The notes under the pieces are model-generated. The model saw only the letters and a list, made by a program, of their open reading frames with translations. It did not search any database and had not been told where the DNA came from. Positions 7,754 through 15,893 of a stretch of 64,000 bases of DNA are shown here, one piece after another. The stretch comes from JASJAR01 sp038530285 (GTDB lineage: Bacteria > Pseudomonadota > Alphaproteobacteria > Rhodobacterales > Rhodobacteraceae): positions 62,001-126,000 of the forward strand of contig JBCBCY010000006.1 of NCBI GenBank assembly GCA_038530285.1, read 5' to 3'. Position 1 is the first letter of the stretch; each line of letters starts with the position of its first letter. The position numbers were made by a program, and so were the translations under genes.

Positions 7754-9715
7754 TCAGTTTGATTGGGTCTGGATCTGCGGCAAACGGCGCACCTGGGGAA
7801 GACCCCCGGTGTCGGCCGGCGCCTCTGTTTCATCGGCTGTAGTGTCGGTCAGCGGCGCCATGACCGCTGAGACCGGTGCCAGTTGCAGCCCATCCGCCGA
7901 GCGCCCATCGAGCCATGCCTTGATGCCGTCCTTGGTGACCGCATCTGCCGATCCCAGCACGATGATCCCGGTTTCCTGGCGGGCCCGGAACGCCACCCGG
8001 TCCAGCGCACGCGCCGCCGAGCTTGCATCGGCCGACGGTCCAAGGTCGTTGAAAATCAGCGCGGCTGGAACTTCAAACCGGTCTGCAATCTGCTGTGCCG
8101 GGTTCAGCCCGCGTGACATGGTGATCAACCCGTGGCCGCTTTCGGCCAGAACCGCGATCACCTGACCCACAGAGGACCGGTCGTTTTGAAACCCGGCCGA
8201 GCCGGGGTCCATCACCGCGACCGCGCCGGGGACCTCGGCAAGGTTTGCCCCCAATGCGACTTCGATATCTTGTGGCGTCGCACGCGGCGGGAAGGACGGG
8301 ATCAAGACGACCTCGCGGCCCGCGGCACGGTAGGCGGCAGCGATCTCACCGGCGTTGGCGGTGCGCGCATCAACCGCAAAGCTCACTTCGGCGGGAAGAC
8401 CAGACAGCGCATCTGCCCCTGGCAATTCGTTGCCTTCATGGGTCAGGATCACTGCCAGTTTGGACATGTCCGGATTGGGCTTAAACGCGGCACGATTGGC
8501 CATCAAAGCGCCCGTCGGTGCGGGGGCTGCACCCGCAGGCTCGGCCACCACGTCGGCTTGATCATCTGAGCCCAGCCGCGCGGCCGGTGTGCCGACCCCA
8601 AGGGCCTGGGCCGATTGTGTATCGGGCGCGATCCTGCGTGGCTCGGACGTCTGGATCAGCGTTGGCGTTTCGCGAACCGCTCGCGGTGTTTGCGGCACAT
8701 CGGCGGCTGCGGCCGGCTGGCTGGGGGCGTCGGGTGTGCGGATGTCGGGCGCGCTTTCCACCTCGGCCACGGCCACCTCAACTTCGTCTTCAGCCGGGGC
8801 TTCGGGCACGACCGGGGTGGCCAAAACACGTGGCGCGTTCTGCGGCGCCTCGGCCACCGGTGCAGCCGGCGCGGGGGCGTCGGGCGCGGGATCGGTACCG
8901 GTTTGGGGCACCTCGGCGGTTACGGTGTCGTCGGATGCAGGGGCCGCCGGGATCGCAGGGTCCAGACCCGCGACATCGGGGGCTCCGGCGGAAGCGGCTT
9001 CTGCCAGCGGCGCCTCGCCCGGATCGGCCTGGGGTTGGTCTGGTGCCACTTCGGCCACCACGGCGGGGGGGGCGGCGTCCAGGGCGGGGGCAGCCGCGTC
9101 AGCTTCGGCCACCACCGGTGCCGGGGGCGGTGCTGCGGGGGCGACCGTTTGGGGGGCGGCCTCAGCGGTTTCGGGCCGGGGGCCTTCTACTGGGGGCTCG
9201 GGCGTGGTCCGGGCCACGCTGACATTGCGTTCAACCCCGGGCGGCAAGGGTGCGGATGCTTCGGGGGCCAGGCCTGTTTCGGGGCGCAACGCCTCCCGGC
9301 TGGTCAGCGCCACATCCGCGCCTGCGGGTACATCGGGCCGGTCAGGAGAGGCGGGCCCGTCAAACCGGGTGCTGGGGGCAGACGCTGGCGTGGTATCAAA
9401 CTGTGGCGAGGCATCCGCTGGGCCGGGGCGCGCGGGGGTCGCGGCGGCCACATCAGCGGCCGGCACCGTTTCTTCGGACGGCAGTTCAGGGTCGGTTTCA
9501 GGGCGGGCCTGATCAAACTCGGTCCCCGCAGGGGTTTCCACCGCACGGGCCACGGGTTTTGGCAGAACCAGATCATGGCGCACCGCCAACTGGCTGGCCA
9601 CGGTCACGATCACACCGCCAACCACGATGCCCCACATGCCCCCCCAAACGGTGGACAAAAGCGACTCGCGCCGCCGGGTGTTGAGAAACTTGGACGCCAC
9701 GTCCGACCTCCGCAT
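7754..9715 (-). CDS. Divergent polysaccharide deacetylase family protein with long Pro/Ala-rich linker
   Basis: A 653-residue protein. A short basic start and one transmembrane helix (GGMWGIVVGGVIVTVASQLAV, about residues 25-45) are followed by about 380 residues very rich in Ala, Pro, Glu and Asp. The C-terminal 220-250 residues form a domain beginning KLAVILTHEGNELPGADAL that resembles the divergent polysaccharide deacetylase family (DUF610/YibQ-like). The enzyme domain would be held in the periplasm at the end of a flexible tether, perhaps reaching peptidoglycan. The start ATG at 9715 has AAGGGCG seven bases upstream. No activity has been deduced; the family lacks the usual metal-binding residues of true deacetylases. 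Confidence 0.82.
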   Translation of the reverse strand: MRRSDVASKFLNTRRRESLLSTVWGGMWGIVVGGVIVTVASQLAVRHDLVLPKPVARAVETPAGTEFDQARPETDPELPSEETVPAADVAAATPARPGPADASPQFDTTPASAPSTRFDGPASPDRPDVPAGADVALTSREALRPETGLAPEASAPLPPGVERNVSVARTTPEPPVEGPRPETAEAAPQTVAPAAPPPAPVVAEADAAAPALDAAPPAVVAEVAPDQPQADPGEAPLAEAASAGAPDVAGLDPAIPAAPASDDTVTAEVPQTGTDPAPDAPAPAAPVAEAPQNAPRVLATPVVPEAPAEDEVEVAVAEVESAPDIRTPDAPSQPAAAADVPQTPRAVRETPTLIQTSEPRRIAPDTQSAQALGVGTPAARLGSDDQADVVAEPAGAAPAPTGALMANRAAFKPNPDMSKLAVILTHEGNELPGADALSGLPAEVSFAVDARTANAGEIAAAYRAAGREVVLIPSFPPRATPQDIEVALGANLAEVPGAVAVMDPGSAGFQNDRSSVGQVIAVLAESGHGLITMSRGLNPAQQIADRFEVPAALIFNDLGPSADASSAARALDRVAFRARQETGIIVLGSADAVTKDGIKAWLDGRSADGLQLAPVSAVMAPLTDTTADETEAPADTGGLPQVRRLPQIQTQSN

Positions 9716-9891
9716 CGATATCGCCCTTACTGGGCCAGCCTCATCCGGGTGCCGTTTGGCCGTCGGACCGGCAGGGTCTGCTGGCCAGATCAGCCAAAGG
9801 CCCTTTTAGTCATTGACGCGCGTCGGCACCTCTTTGACAAGTATACCCGACAAAACCCACGGGTCACAATGGTTTCTGAGATACGAATGAC

Positions 9892-10473
9892 ATGCTGCTG
9901 CTGATCGACAACTACGACAGTTTCACCTTCAATCTGGTCCATTTTCTGGGCGAATTGGGGGCTGAGACACGTGTCATCCGAAACGACGAGATTTCGGTCG
10001 AGGACGCCCTGGCGCTAAAGCCGGCCGGCATTGTTTTGTCCCCGGGGCCATGCGACCCCGCCCGGGCAGGGATTTGCGTGCCACTCGTGAAGGCCGCCGC
10101 GGCCGAAGGGGTGCCGCTATTTGGTGTCTGTCTGGGCCACCAGGCCATTGGCGAAGCCTTCGGCGGCACGGTGGGGCCCGCGGGCGAAATCGTTCATGGC
10201 AAGCTGGGCACGATCTTTCACAACGACACGGGCGCTTTCGCCGGCTTGCCGTCGCCGCTGGCGGCCACGCGCTACCATTCGCTGACCGTGGAACGCGACA
10301 CCCTGCCCGACACGCTTGAGATCACCGCCTGGATCGATGACGGCACGATCATGGGATTGCGCCACAAGACCCTGCCCATCGAAGGGGTCCAGTTTCACCC
10401 CGAAAGCATCGCATCCGAACATGGCCACAAGCTGTTGGCGAACTTTCTGCGAACGCTCAAGGTTCCGGCATGA
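9892..10473 (+). CDS. trpG: Anthranilate synthase component II (glutamine amidotransferase)
   Basis: Releases ammonia from glutamine for TrpE. The 193-residue class I amidotransferase has the nucleophile C80 in LFGVCLGHQAIGEAFGG, the oxyanion strand IVLSPGPCDPARAG and the His-Glu pair in GVQFHPESI near residue 170. Length is normal. It is divergent from the deacetylase-family gene upstream, and its stop overlaps the trpD ATG by four bases (ATGA). Confidence 0.96.
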   Translation: MLLLIDNYDSFTFNLVHFLGELGAETRVIRNDEISVEDALALKPAGIVLSPGPCDPARAGICVPLVKAAAAEGVPLFGVCLGHQAIGEAFGGTVGPAGEIVHGKLGTIFHNDTGAFAGLPSPLAATRYHSLTVERDTLPDTLEITAWIDDGTIMGLRHKTLPIEGVQFHPESIASEHGHKLLANFLRTLKVPA

Positions 10474-11483
10474 GCGAGGCCCTCAAACCGCTCATCGCGA
10501 TTGCCGCCGACCGCCCCCTGACCCGGGAAGAGGCCGAAACCGCCTTTGAAGCCCTGTTTGACGGGCAAGCGACCCCATCCCAGATCGGCGGTCTGTTGAT
10601 GGCGCTTCGAACGCGCGGCGAAACGGTCGGCGAATATGCCGCCGCTGCCGCGGTGATGCGCGCCAAGTGCAACCCGGTCGCGGCCCCCGCGGGCGCGATG
10701 GACATCGTCGGCACGGGCGGCGACGGCAAAGGCACGCTCAATATCTCGACCGCGACCGCCTTTGTCGTCGCAGGGGCCGGGGTCACGGTTGCCAAACACG
10801 GCAATCGCAATCTGTCGTCGAAATCCGGCGCGGCGGATGCGCTGTCTGAGATGGGCGTCAACGTCATGGTCGAAGCGGACGTGGTCGAACGCGCCATCGC
10901 CGAAGTGGGCATCGGCTTTATGATGGCGCCCATGCACCACCCGGCAATTCGCCACGTGATGCCCACGCGCGCCGAACTCGGGACCCGGACGATCTTCAAC
11001 ATCCTTGGGCCGCTGACGAACCCCGCAGGCGTTAAACGCCAGCTGACCGGGGCCTTTTCTCCGTCGCTGCTGATGCCCATGGCCGAAACCCTTGCCGCAT
11101 TGGGGTCCGACGCCGCCTGGATCGTCCATGGCTCTGACGGCACCGATGAAATCACCATCACAGGTGTCACCCATGTGGCCGTGCTGGACGCCGATATGGT
11201 GACCCAGCGCAAGGTTCACCCCGAAGACGCTGGCCTGCCGGTGCATCCGTTCGAGGCGATCATGGGCGGCGAACCGGCCCAGAACGCAGCCGCCTTCCGC
11301 GCCTTGCTGGCCGGTGAACCTTCGGCCTACCGCGATGCGGTGTGTTTGAATGCCGCCGCCGCATTGGTGATTGCCGAGGCCGCACCCGATCTGAAAACCG
11401 GCGCGGAAATGGCAGGCGTTGCCATCGACAGCGGGGCTGCCAAGGCCAAGATCGAAGCGTTGGCGGTACTGACCTCCGCTTGA
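10470..11483 (+). CDS. trpD: Anthranilate phosphoribosyltransferase
   Basis: Transfers phosphoribose from PRPP to anthranilate in tryptophan synthesis. The 337-residue protein contains the PRPP/Mg sites DIVGTGGDGKGTLNIST and VAKHGNRNLSSKSGAAD, then GPLTNPAG. It is coupled to trpG by an ATGA overlap. In relatives trpC follows directly; here 1.15 kb with a foreign-looking gene separates them, so trpC expression may depend on readthrough or its own promoter. Confidence 0.96.
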   Translation: MSEALKPLIAIAADRPLTREEAETAFEALFDGQATPSQIGGLLMALRTRGETVGEYAAAAAVMRAKCNPVAAPAGAMDIVGTGGDGKGTLNISTATAFVVAGAGVTVAKHGNRNLSSKSGAADALSEMGVNVMVEADVVERAIAEVGIGFMMAPMHHPAIRHVMPTRAELGTRTIFNILGPLTNPAGVKRQLTGAFSPSLLMPMAETLAALGSDAAWIVHGSDGTDEITITGVTHVAVLDADMVTQRKVHPEDAGLPVHPFEAIMGGEPAQNAAAFRALLAGEPSAYRDAVCLNAAAALVIAEAAPDLKTGAEMAGVAIDSGAAKAKIEALAVLTSA

Positions 11484-11636
11484 GGGGACCGGCTGCGAAG
11501 GACCACGCAGACCCGCACACGCCGCCCCTCGCGCGACGCACAAGGTCCGCTTTGAACCCAATTAGTCGGTAATCTGCGGCATGGCGAATGGCTGCTACTG
11601 CGTATAAAATACCGGTCAAATCAAAGGACGTTGATT

Positions 11637-12293
11637 ATGCATATTGGATTGATTGGGGGTATCGGGCCAGCAGCAACAACGTATTATTACCAACTCTTTC
11701 TCGAAGAAATGGGAGAGCAAGACCTCACCATCTCTCATGCCAGCATTAAGAGCCTGAGTGAGAATTTGATTGCCGGAAATCGTGAAGCGCAATCAGCAAT
11801 CTTTGCAAAACACGTTGATATATTGAAGGGTGCTGGGGCTGATTTTGCAGCAGTCACGTCCGTTGCGGGACATTTTTGTATTGAAGAACTCGCGGCGCGG
11901 TCGTCGTTACCGCTGGTAAGTGTGTTGGACAGCTTGAAGTCTTACTTTTCAAACACTGGTTTGAACCGGATCGGAATTTTGGGCAACTATGTTGCTATGC
12001 AGAGCCATCTCTTTGGGATGGTCGACACTGTGACGTTCGTTACGCCTGACGCGGACACCCTCGGCAAAGTTGGTGAAGCCTACATGCAGATGGCCAAACG
12101 CGGTCGATGTGAAGATCATGAGCGGCAGCTATTTATCAACGCTGGCCAAGATATGATCGATCAAAATGGCGTAGACGCAGTCCTCTTGGGAGGAACTGAC
12201 TTGTTTCTTGCGTTTGATGGCTGGGCAGTCAGCTACCCTGTTGTTGACGCGGCACGTGTTCATGTCTCTGATTTGATCAAAGCAGCCCAGTAA
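11637..12293 (+). CDS. Aspartate/glutamate racemase-fold protein lacking both catalytic cysteines
   Basis: A 218-residue protein starting MHIGLIGGIGPAATTYYYQ, the signature start of the Asp/Glu racemase superfamily. ATG 11637 follows AAAGGA; a TTG two codons earlier is the alternative. In typical members a cysteine sits in a PCNTAH-like motif and a second in LGCTE. Here the aligned segments read TSVAGH (S75) and LGGTD (G186), so neither cysteine is present; C81 lies six residues beyond the first site. A racemase reaction by the two-cysteine mechanism is therefore unlikely. Base composition is visibly more AT-rich than the flanks, and the gene interrupts trpD-trpC, which suggests acquisition by transfer. 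It could be a different isomerase/lyase of the fold or a non-catalytic sensor. Confidence 0.8.
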   Translation: MHIGLIGGIGPAATTYYYQLFLEEMGEQDLTISHASIKSLSENLIAGNREAQSAIFAKHVDILKGAGADFAAVTSVAGHFCIEELAARSSLPLVSVLDSLKSYFSNTGLNRIGILGNYVAMQSHLFGMVDTVTFVTPDADTLGKVGEAYMQMAKRGRCEDHERQLFINAGQDMIDQNGVDAVLLGGTDLFLAFDGWAVSYPVVDAARVHVSDLIKAAQ

Positions 12294-12322
12294 GACGGAT
12301 CGATTAGATAGTATCAGGCCGA

Positions 12323-12368
12323 TTGCGGACGTTTACGAAGTTGCCGCGATCGGCAGCCAAGTCCGCAA
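12323..12368. repeat. Nested inverted repeats downstream of the racemase-like gene
   Basis: An outer perfect 8-base inverted repeat (TTGCGGAC at 12323 and GTCCGCAA at 12361) encloses an inner hairpin (TGCCG-cgat-CGGCA, 12342-12355). It lies 30 bases after the racemase-like stop. It could be a terminator without a T-tract or a remnant of an inserted element. In the rest of the 12294-12632 interval I see only the repeat at 12461 and the trpC leader. Confidence 0.5.
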
Positions 12369-12460
12369 ACCAGACGCTCCACCCGATCAAAAACAGTCGC
12401 ACCCCGTCATCCTGACAACCAAACCCGATACCGAACACATTCGCAGGCGCGGCCCAGCCC

Positions 12461-12515
12461 CTTCATCCTGGCAAAAATACTCCGGGGGAGGCCGCAGGCC
12501 GGGGGCAGAGCCCCC
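12461..12515 (-). repeat. Dispersed 3'-flank repeat, full copy
   Basis: Read on the minus strand this holds a GGGGGC-tct-GCCCCC hairpin, then GGCC-tgc-GGCC, then a C-rich run, then agtatttttgccaggatg. The same order of elements occurs at 20782-20838, where the middle hairpin has a different sequence but still pairs. It lies between the racemase-like gene and trpC. Confidence 0.75.
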
Positions 12516-12632
12516 TTACACCGGTGCTGCGGTCTCATACGGTTCGAACAGAATTTGTCTTACCTTTTGAATACGCCTTTTGAAGACGCCGTTATCTTCC
12601 CTTCCCGGCGCGGTCACGCTATCGGTTGGCCC

Positions 12633-13448
12633 ATGACCATTCTCGACAAGATCAAAGCCTATAAGCTCGATGAAGTGGCGGCCGCCAAGGCCGCCCGCCC
12701 CCTGGCAGACATCGAAGCCCATGCGCACGCCGCCGATCCCGTGCGCGACTTTTGTGCAGCACTCAAGGCGGCATCTGCCACCTGCTACGGGTTGATCGCG
12801 GAAATCAAAAAAGCCAGCCCGTCTAAGGGGTTGATCCGCGAAGACTTTGATCCCCCGACCCTTGCACGGGCCTATGAAGCCGGTGGAGCCACCTGCCTGT
12901 CGGTTCTGACCGACACCCCAAGCTTTCAGGGGGCACCTGCGTTCCTGACCCAGGCGCGCGCCGCCACCGCCCTGCCCGCCCTGCGCAAGGATTTCATGTA
13001 TGACACTTATCAGGTCGCAGAAGCCCGCGCCTGGGGGGCGGATGCGATCCTCATTATCATGGCCAGCGTGTCGGATGCTCAGGCGCAAGAGCTGGAAGAG
13101 GCTGCCTTTTCTTGGAATATGGACGTGCTGGTCGAAGTCCACAACGGGGCCGAACTTGACCGCGCGCTGGCGCTGAAATCCCCGCTTCTGGGCATCAACA
13201 ACCGCAACCTGAAAACCTTCGATGTCACGCTGGATACCACGCGGCAGTTGTCCAAACGTGTCCCCGACGGCAAGTTACTGGTGGCCGAAAGCGGGCTGAC
13301 GGGGCCCGAAGACCTGGCCGACCTCGCCGGCCACGGCGCGCGCACCTTCCTGATTGGCGAGCATCTGATGCGCCAGACGGATGTGGCGGCCGCAACTCGC
13401 GCGATCCTGGCAAATCCCGTGGCCCCTTCGGTCATAGGAGCGGCCTGA
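12633..13448 (+). CDS. trpC: Indole-3-glycerol phosphate synthase
   Basis: Closes the indole ring in tryptophan synthesis. The 271-residue TIM-barrel protein contains the signature IAEIKKASPSKGLIREDFDP with the catalytic lysines, plus LRKDFMYDTYQVAEARAWGAD and LLGINNRNLKTF. I chose ATG 12633 (MTILDKIKAYK), the usual family start; an upstream extension to 12555 would run through non-conserved leader. The stop overlaps the moaC ATG (TGATG). Confidence 0.96.
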   Translation: MTILDKIKAYKLDEVAAAKAARPLADIEAHAHAADPVRDFCAALKAASATCYGLIAEIKKASPSKGLIREDFDPPTLARAYEAGGATCLSVLTDTPSFQGAPAFLTQARAATALPALRKDFMYDTYQVAEARAWGADAILIIMASVSDAQAQELEEAAFSWNMDVLVEVHNGAELDRALALKSPLLGINNRNLKTFDVTLDTTRQLSKRVPDGKLLVAESGLTGPEDLADLAGHGARTFLIGEHLMRQTDVAAATRAILANPVAPSVIGAA

Positions 13449-13948
13449 TGGCGCTGACGCATTTTGACGATCAAGGCCAGGCCCACATGGTCGATGTGTC
13501 GGCCAAATCCGATACAGCACGACTGGCCGTCGCCGAAGGGTGGGTGAAGATGCGGCCTGAAACCCTTGATCTTGTTGCCAAAGGGGATGCCAAAAAGGGT
13601 GATGTTCTGGGCGTCGCACGGCTGGCGGGCATCATGGGATCAAAGCGCACGGCTGATCTTATCCCGCTGTGCCACCCGCTGGCGCTGTCAAAAGTGGCCC
13701 TTGACCTCACGCTTGATCCCGACCGGCCCGGCGTGCGCATTGAAGCCACCGTCAAGACCACTGGCCCGACCGGCGTCGAGATGGAGGCGCTGACCGCCGT
13801 CACCGTCGCCGCCTTGACCGTCTATGATATGCTCAAAGCCGCCGAAAAAGGCATGGTGATAGAAGACATCCGCCTGGTGCTGAAAGAGGGTGGCAAATCT
13901 GGCCGCTACACCGCGCCCGGCAGTGAACCTGCCACGGTGAAAAAGTGA
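13448..13948 (+). CDS. moaC: Cyclic pyranopterin monophosphate synthase
   Basis: Acts after MoaA in molybdenum cofactor synthesis to form cyclic pyranopterin monophosphate. The 166-residue product has the family blocks MVDVSAKSDTARLAVAEG, ARLAGIMGSKRTADLIPLCHPL and GVEMEALTAVTVAALTVYDM. It is coupled to trpC by TGATG and to moeA by GTGA, making a tight trpC-moaC-moeA run. Confidence 0.96.
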   Translation: MALTHFDDQGQAHMVDVSAKSDTARLAVAEGWVKMRPETLDLVAKGDAKKGDVLGVARLAGIMGSKRTADLIPLCHPLALSKVALDLTLDPDRPGVRIEATVKTTGPTGVEMEALTAVTVAALTVYDMLKAAEKGMVIEDIRLVLKEGGKSGRYTAPGSEPATVKK

Positions 13949-15120
13949 TCACGGTCGCCGAAGCGCTGGACCATCTTTTTGCGCTGGTGACACCGACCGG
14001 GTCTGAAATGATCCCCCTGCGTGGGGCGGCAGGCCGCGTGCTGGCCGCGCCTGTCACCGCGTCGCGGGCCCAGCCGCCGTTCAATGCCAGTGCAATGGAC
14101 GGCTACGCGGTCACCGGCCCCGAACCCAACCGCGGCTCGACATACAAAATCGTCGGCACATCCGCCGCAGGGGCCGGGTTTTTCGGCGAACTGCGGCCCG
14201 GCGAAGTGGTGCGCATCTTCACCGGCGCGCCGGTCCCGCCGGGGGGCACTTTCATCATCGTTCAGGAAGACGCTCAAGTGGACGGCCAGACCCTGCGGTT
14301 TGCGCCCGACTATGACTGGATCGGCAAGTACATCCGCCCCGAAGGCTGCGATTTCGACGCCGGTTTCCGGCTGGACGCGCCGCGCCGGTTGCGCCCCACA
14401 GATGTGGCGCTTCTGGCATCGATGAACGCGCCCGAAGTCCCGGTCGCGCGCAAGCCCGTCGTGGCGATCATCGCCACCGGCAACGAATTGGTGCAACCGG
14501 GTGAGCGCCCGGGCGACGACCAGATCTTCACGTCCAACACCTTTGCGCTGGCCGCCATGGTAGATGCCGCAGGCGGCGCGGCGCGGGTTTTGCCGATTGC
14601 GCGCGATGATCTGAAATCCCTCGAACAGGCTTTCACCCTGGCCCGGGGCGCGGACCTGATCGTGACGATCGGCGGGGCCTCGGTCGGGGACCACGATCTG
14701 GTGGCTGACGCGGCCGACGCCCACGGGATGGAACGGTCCTTCTACCGGATCCTGATGCGCCCCGGAAAACCCTTGATGGCGGGCCGGATGGGGGCCGCGA
14801 TGATGCTGGGCCTGCCGGGCAACCCGGTCTCCTCCATCGTCTGCGCCCATGTTTTCATGCTGCCGGTTCTGGCCGCCATGCAAGGCCTGCCCCCCGCACC
14901 CGCACCGCGTGAGGCTGCCCGTCTGGGCAAGGCGCTGGCGCAAAACGGGCCGCGCGAACACTACATGCGCGCCAAACGCACCCCTGCTGGGATCGTGCCG
15001 TTTGACCGCCAGGATTCGAGCCTTCTGACATTGATGGCGGACGCCGATGTCCTGATGGTGCGTGCGCCGGACGCGCCCCCGGCCCAGGTCGGCGATCCTG
15101 TGGATATCTTGCCGCTGTAA
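13945..15120 (+). CDS. moeA: Molybdopterin molybdenumtransferase
   Basis: Inserts molybdate into adenylylated molybdopterin. The 391-residue protein shows NASAMDGYAV (about residues 47-56), the MoCF-biosynthesis block VAIIATGNELVQPGE, TIGGASVGDHDLV, and LGLPGNPVSSIV. It starts at GTG 13945 inside the moaC stop. It ends about 90 bases before lexA, and the lexA promoter lies in that gap. Confidence 0.95.
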   Translation: MITVAEALDHLFALVTPTGSEMIPLRGAAGRVLAAPVTASRAQPPFNASAMDGYAVTGPEPNRGSTYKIVGTSAAGAGFFGELRPGEVVRIFTGAPVPPGGTFIIVQEDAQVDGQTLRFAPDYDWIGKYIRPEGCDFDAGFRLDAPRRLRPTDVALLASMNAPEVPVARKPVVAIIATGNELVQPGERPGDDQIFTSNTFALAAMVDAAGGAARVLPIARDDLKSLEQAFTLARGADLIVTIGGASVGDHDLVADAADAHGMERSFYRILMRPGKPLMAGRMGAAMMLGLPGNPVSSIVCAHVFMLPVLAAMQGLPPAPAPREAARLGKALAQNGPREHYMRAKRTPAGIVPFDRQDSSLLTLMADADVLMVRAPDAPPAQVGDPVDILPL

Positions 15121-15129
15121 CCGAAATTC

Positions 15130-15158
15130 TTGACACAAAACAAGAACACGCATAGAAC
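15130..15158 (+). promoter_or_regulatory. lexA promoter with SOS box
   Basis: A TTGACA -35 element (15130-15135) is followed by GAAC-N7-GAAC at 15144-15158, the alphaproteobacterial LexA operator form. It overlaps the expected -10 region, so bound LexA would block polymerase. A third GAAC follows six bases later (15165-15168). This is 55 bases upstream of the lexA start and implies autorepression. Confidence 0.82.
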
Positions 15159-15212
15159 AGACGTGAACGAGTGCGGGGTTTCCGCACCATATGTGGCAGG
15201 AGAGCAAGGGCT

Positions 15213-15893
15213 ATGCTGACCAAAAAGCAGTTGGATCTTTTGGAGTTCATCCACAAGCGCGTTCAGCGCGACGGGGTGCCTCCATCGTTTGACGAAATGA
15301 AAGATGCGCTGGATCTTCGGTCGAAATCCGGCATCCACCGGCTGATCACGGCGCTGGAAGAACGCGGCTTTATCCGGCGGCTGGCTCACCGGGCGCGCGC
15401 AATTGAGATCGTGAAAATGCCTGACAGCATCGGCGGGGGCTTTGTCCCCAAGGTGATCGAAGGCGACCGGCCCGACCGGCCCGCCAATTCGATCCCCCTG
15501 GCAGAGGGCGCCACGACCCTGCCGTTGATGGGCCGGATTGCCGCCGGGGTCCCGATTGAGGCCATCAGCGAGAAATCGAACGATGTCTCCGTGCCCTCGA
15601 CCATGTTGTCGTCGAAGGGGCATCATTACGCGCTTGAAGTCAAAGGCGATTCGATGATCGACGCGGGCATCAATGACGGTGACGTCGTGGTGATCCGCGA
15701 GAGCACGACGGCAGAAAACGGCGATATCGTCGTGGCTCTGGTCGAAGGCCATGAAGCGACCCTGAAGCGGTTCCGCCGCAAAGGCGCGACCATCGCGCTG
15801 GAAGCGGCCAATCCCGCCTATGAAACGCGCCTGTTTCAGGACGATCAGGTCAAGGTGCAGGGCAAGCTGGTCGGGCTGATCCGCACCTACTGA
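15213..15893 (+). CDS. lexA: LexA SOS repressor
   Basis: Represses SOS genes and is inactivated by RecA-stimulated self-cleavage. The 226-residue protein has the N-terminal winged helix (MLTKKQLDLLEFIHKRVQRD), the cleavage dyad A111-G112 in GRIAAGVPIEA, and the S24-type catalytic pair S147 (KGDSM) and K185 (ATLKRF). ATG 15213 gives the standard start and has AGGAG upstream (about 15199). It overlaps the convergent comEC by seven bases. Confidence 0.96.
   Translation: MLTKKQLDLLEFIHKRVQRDGVPPSFDEMKDALDLRSKSGIHRLITALEERGFIRRLAHRARAIEIVKMPDSIGGGFVPKVIEGDRPDRPANSIPLAEGATTLPLMGRIAAGVPIEAISEKSNDVSVPSTMLSSKGHHYALEVKGDSMIDAGINDGDVVVIRESTTAENGDIVVALVEGHEATLKRFRRKGATIALEAANPAYETRLFQDDQVKVQGKLVGLIRTY

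Noticed and set aside
8589..9904. Two long plus-strand frames (307 and 429 codons) rich in Ser/Gly/Ala over the deacetylase linker
   Set aside because: Shadow translation of the repetitive Pro/Ala linker on the minus strand; no start signals or domains.
12516..13142. A minus-strand frame antisense to trpC, whose last residues (ILFEPYETAAPV) look protein-like
   Set aside because: Most of it is antisense to a clear trpC. The end outside trpC could be a relic of another gene but is too short to support.
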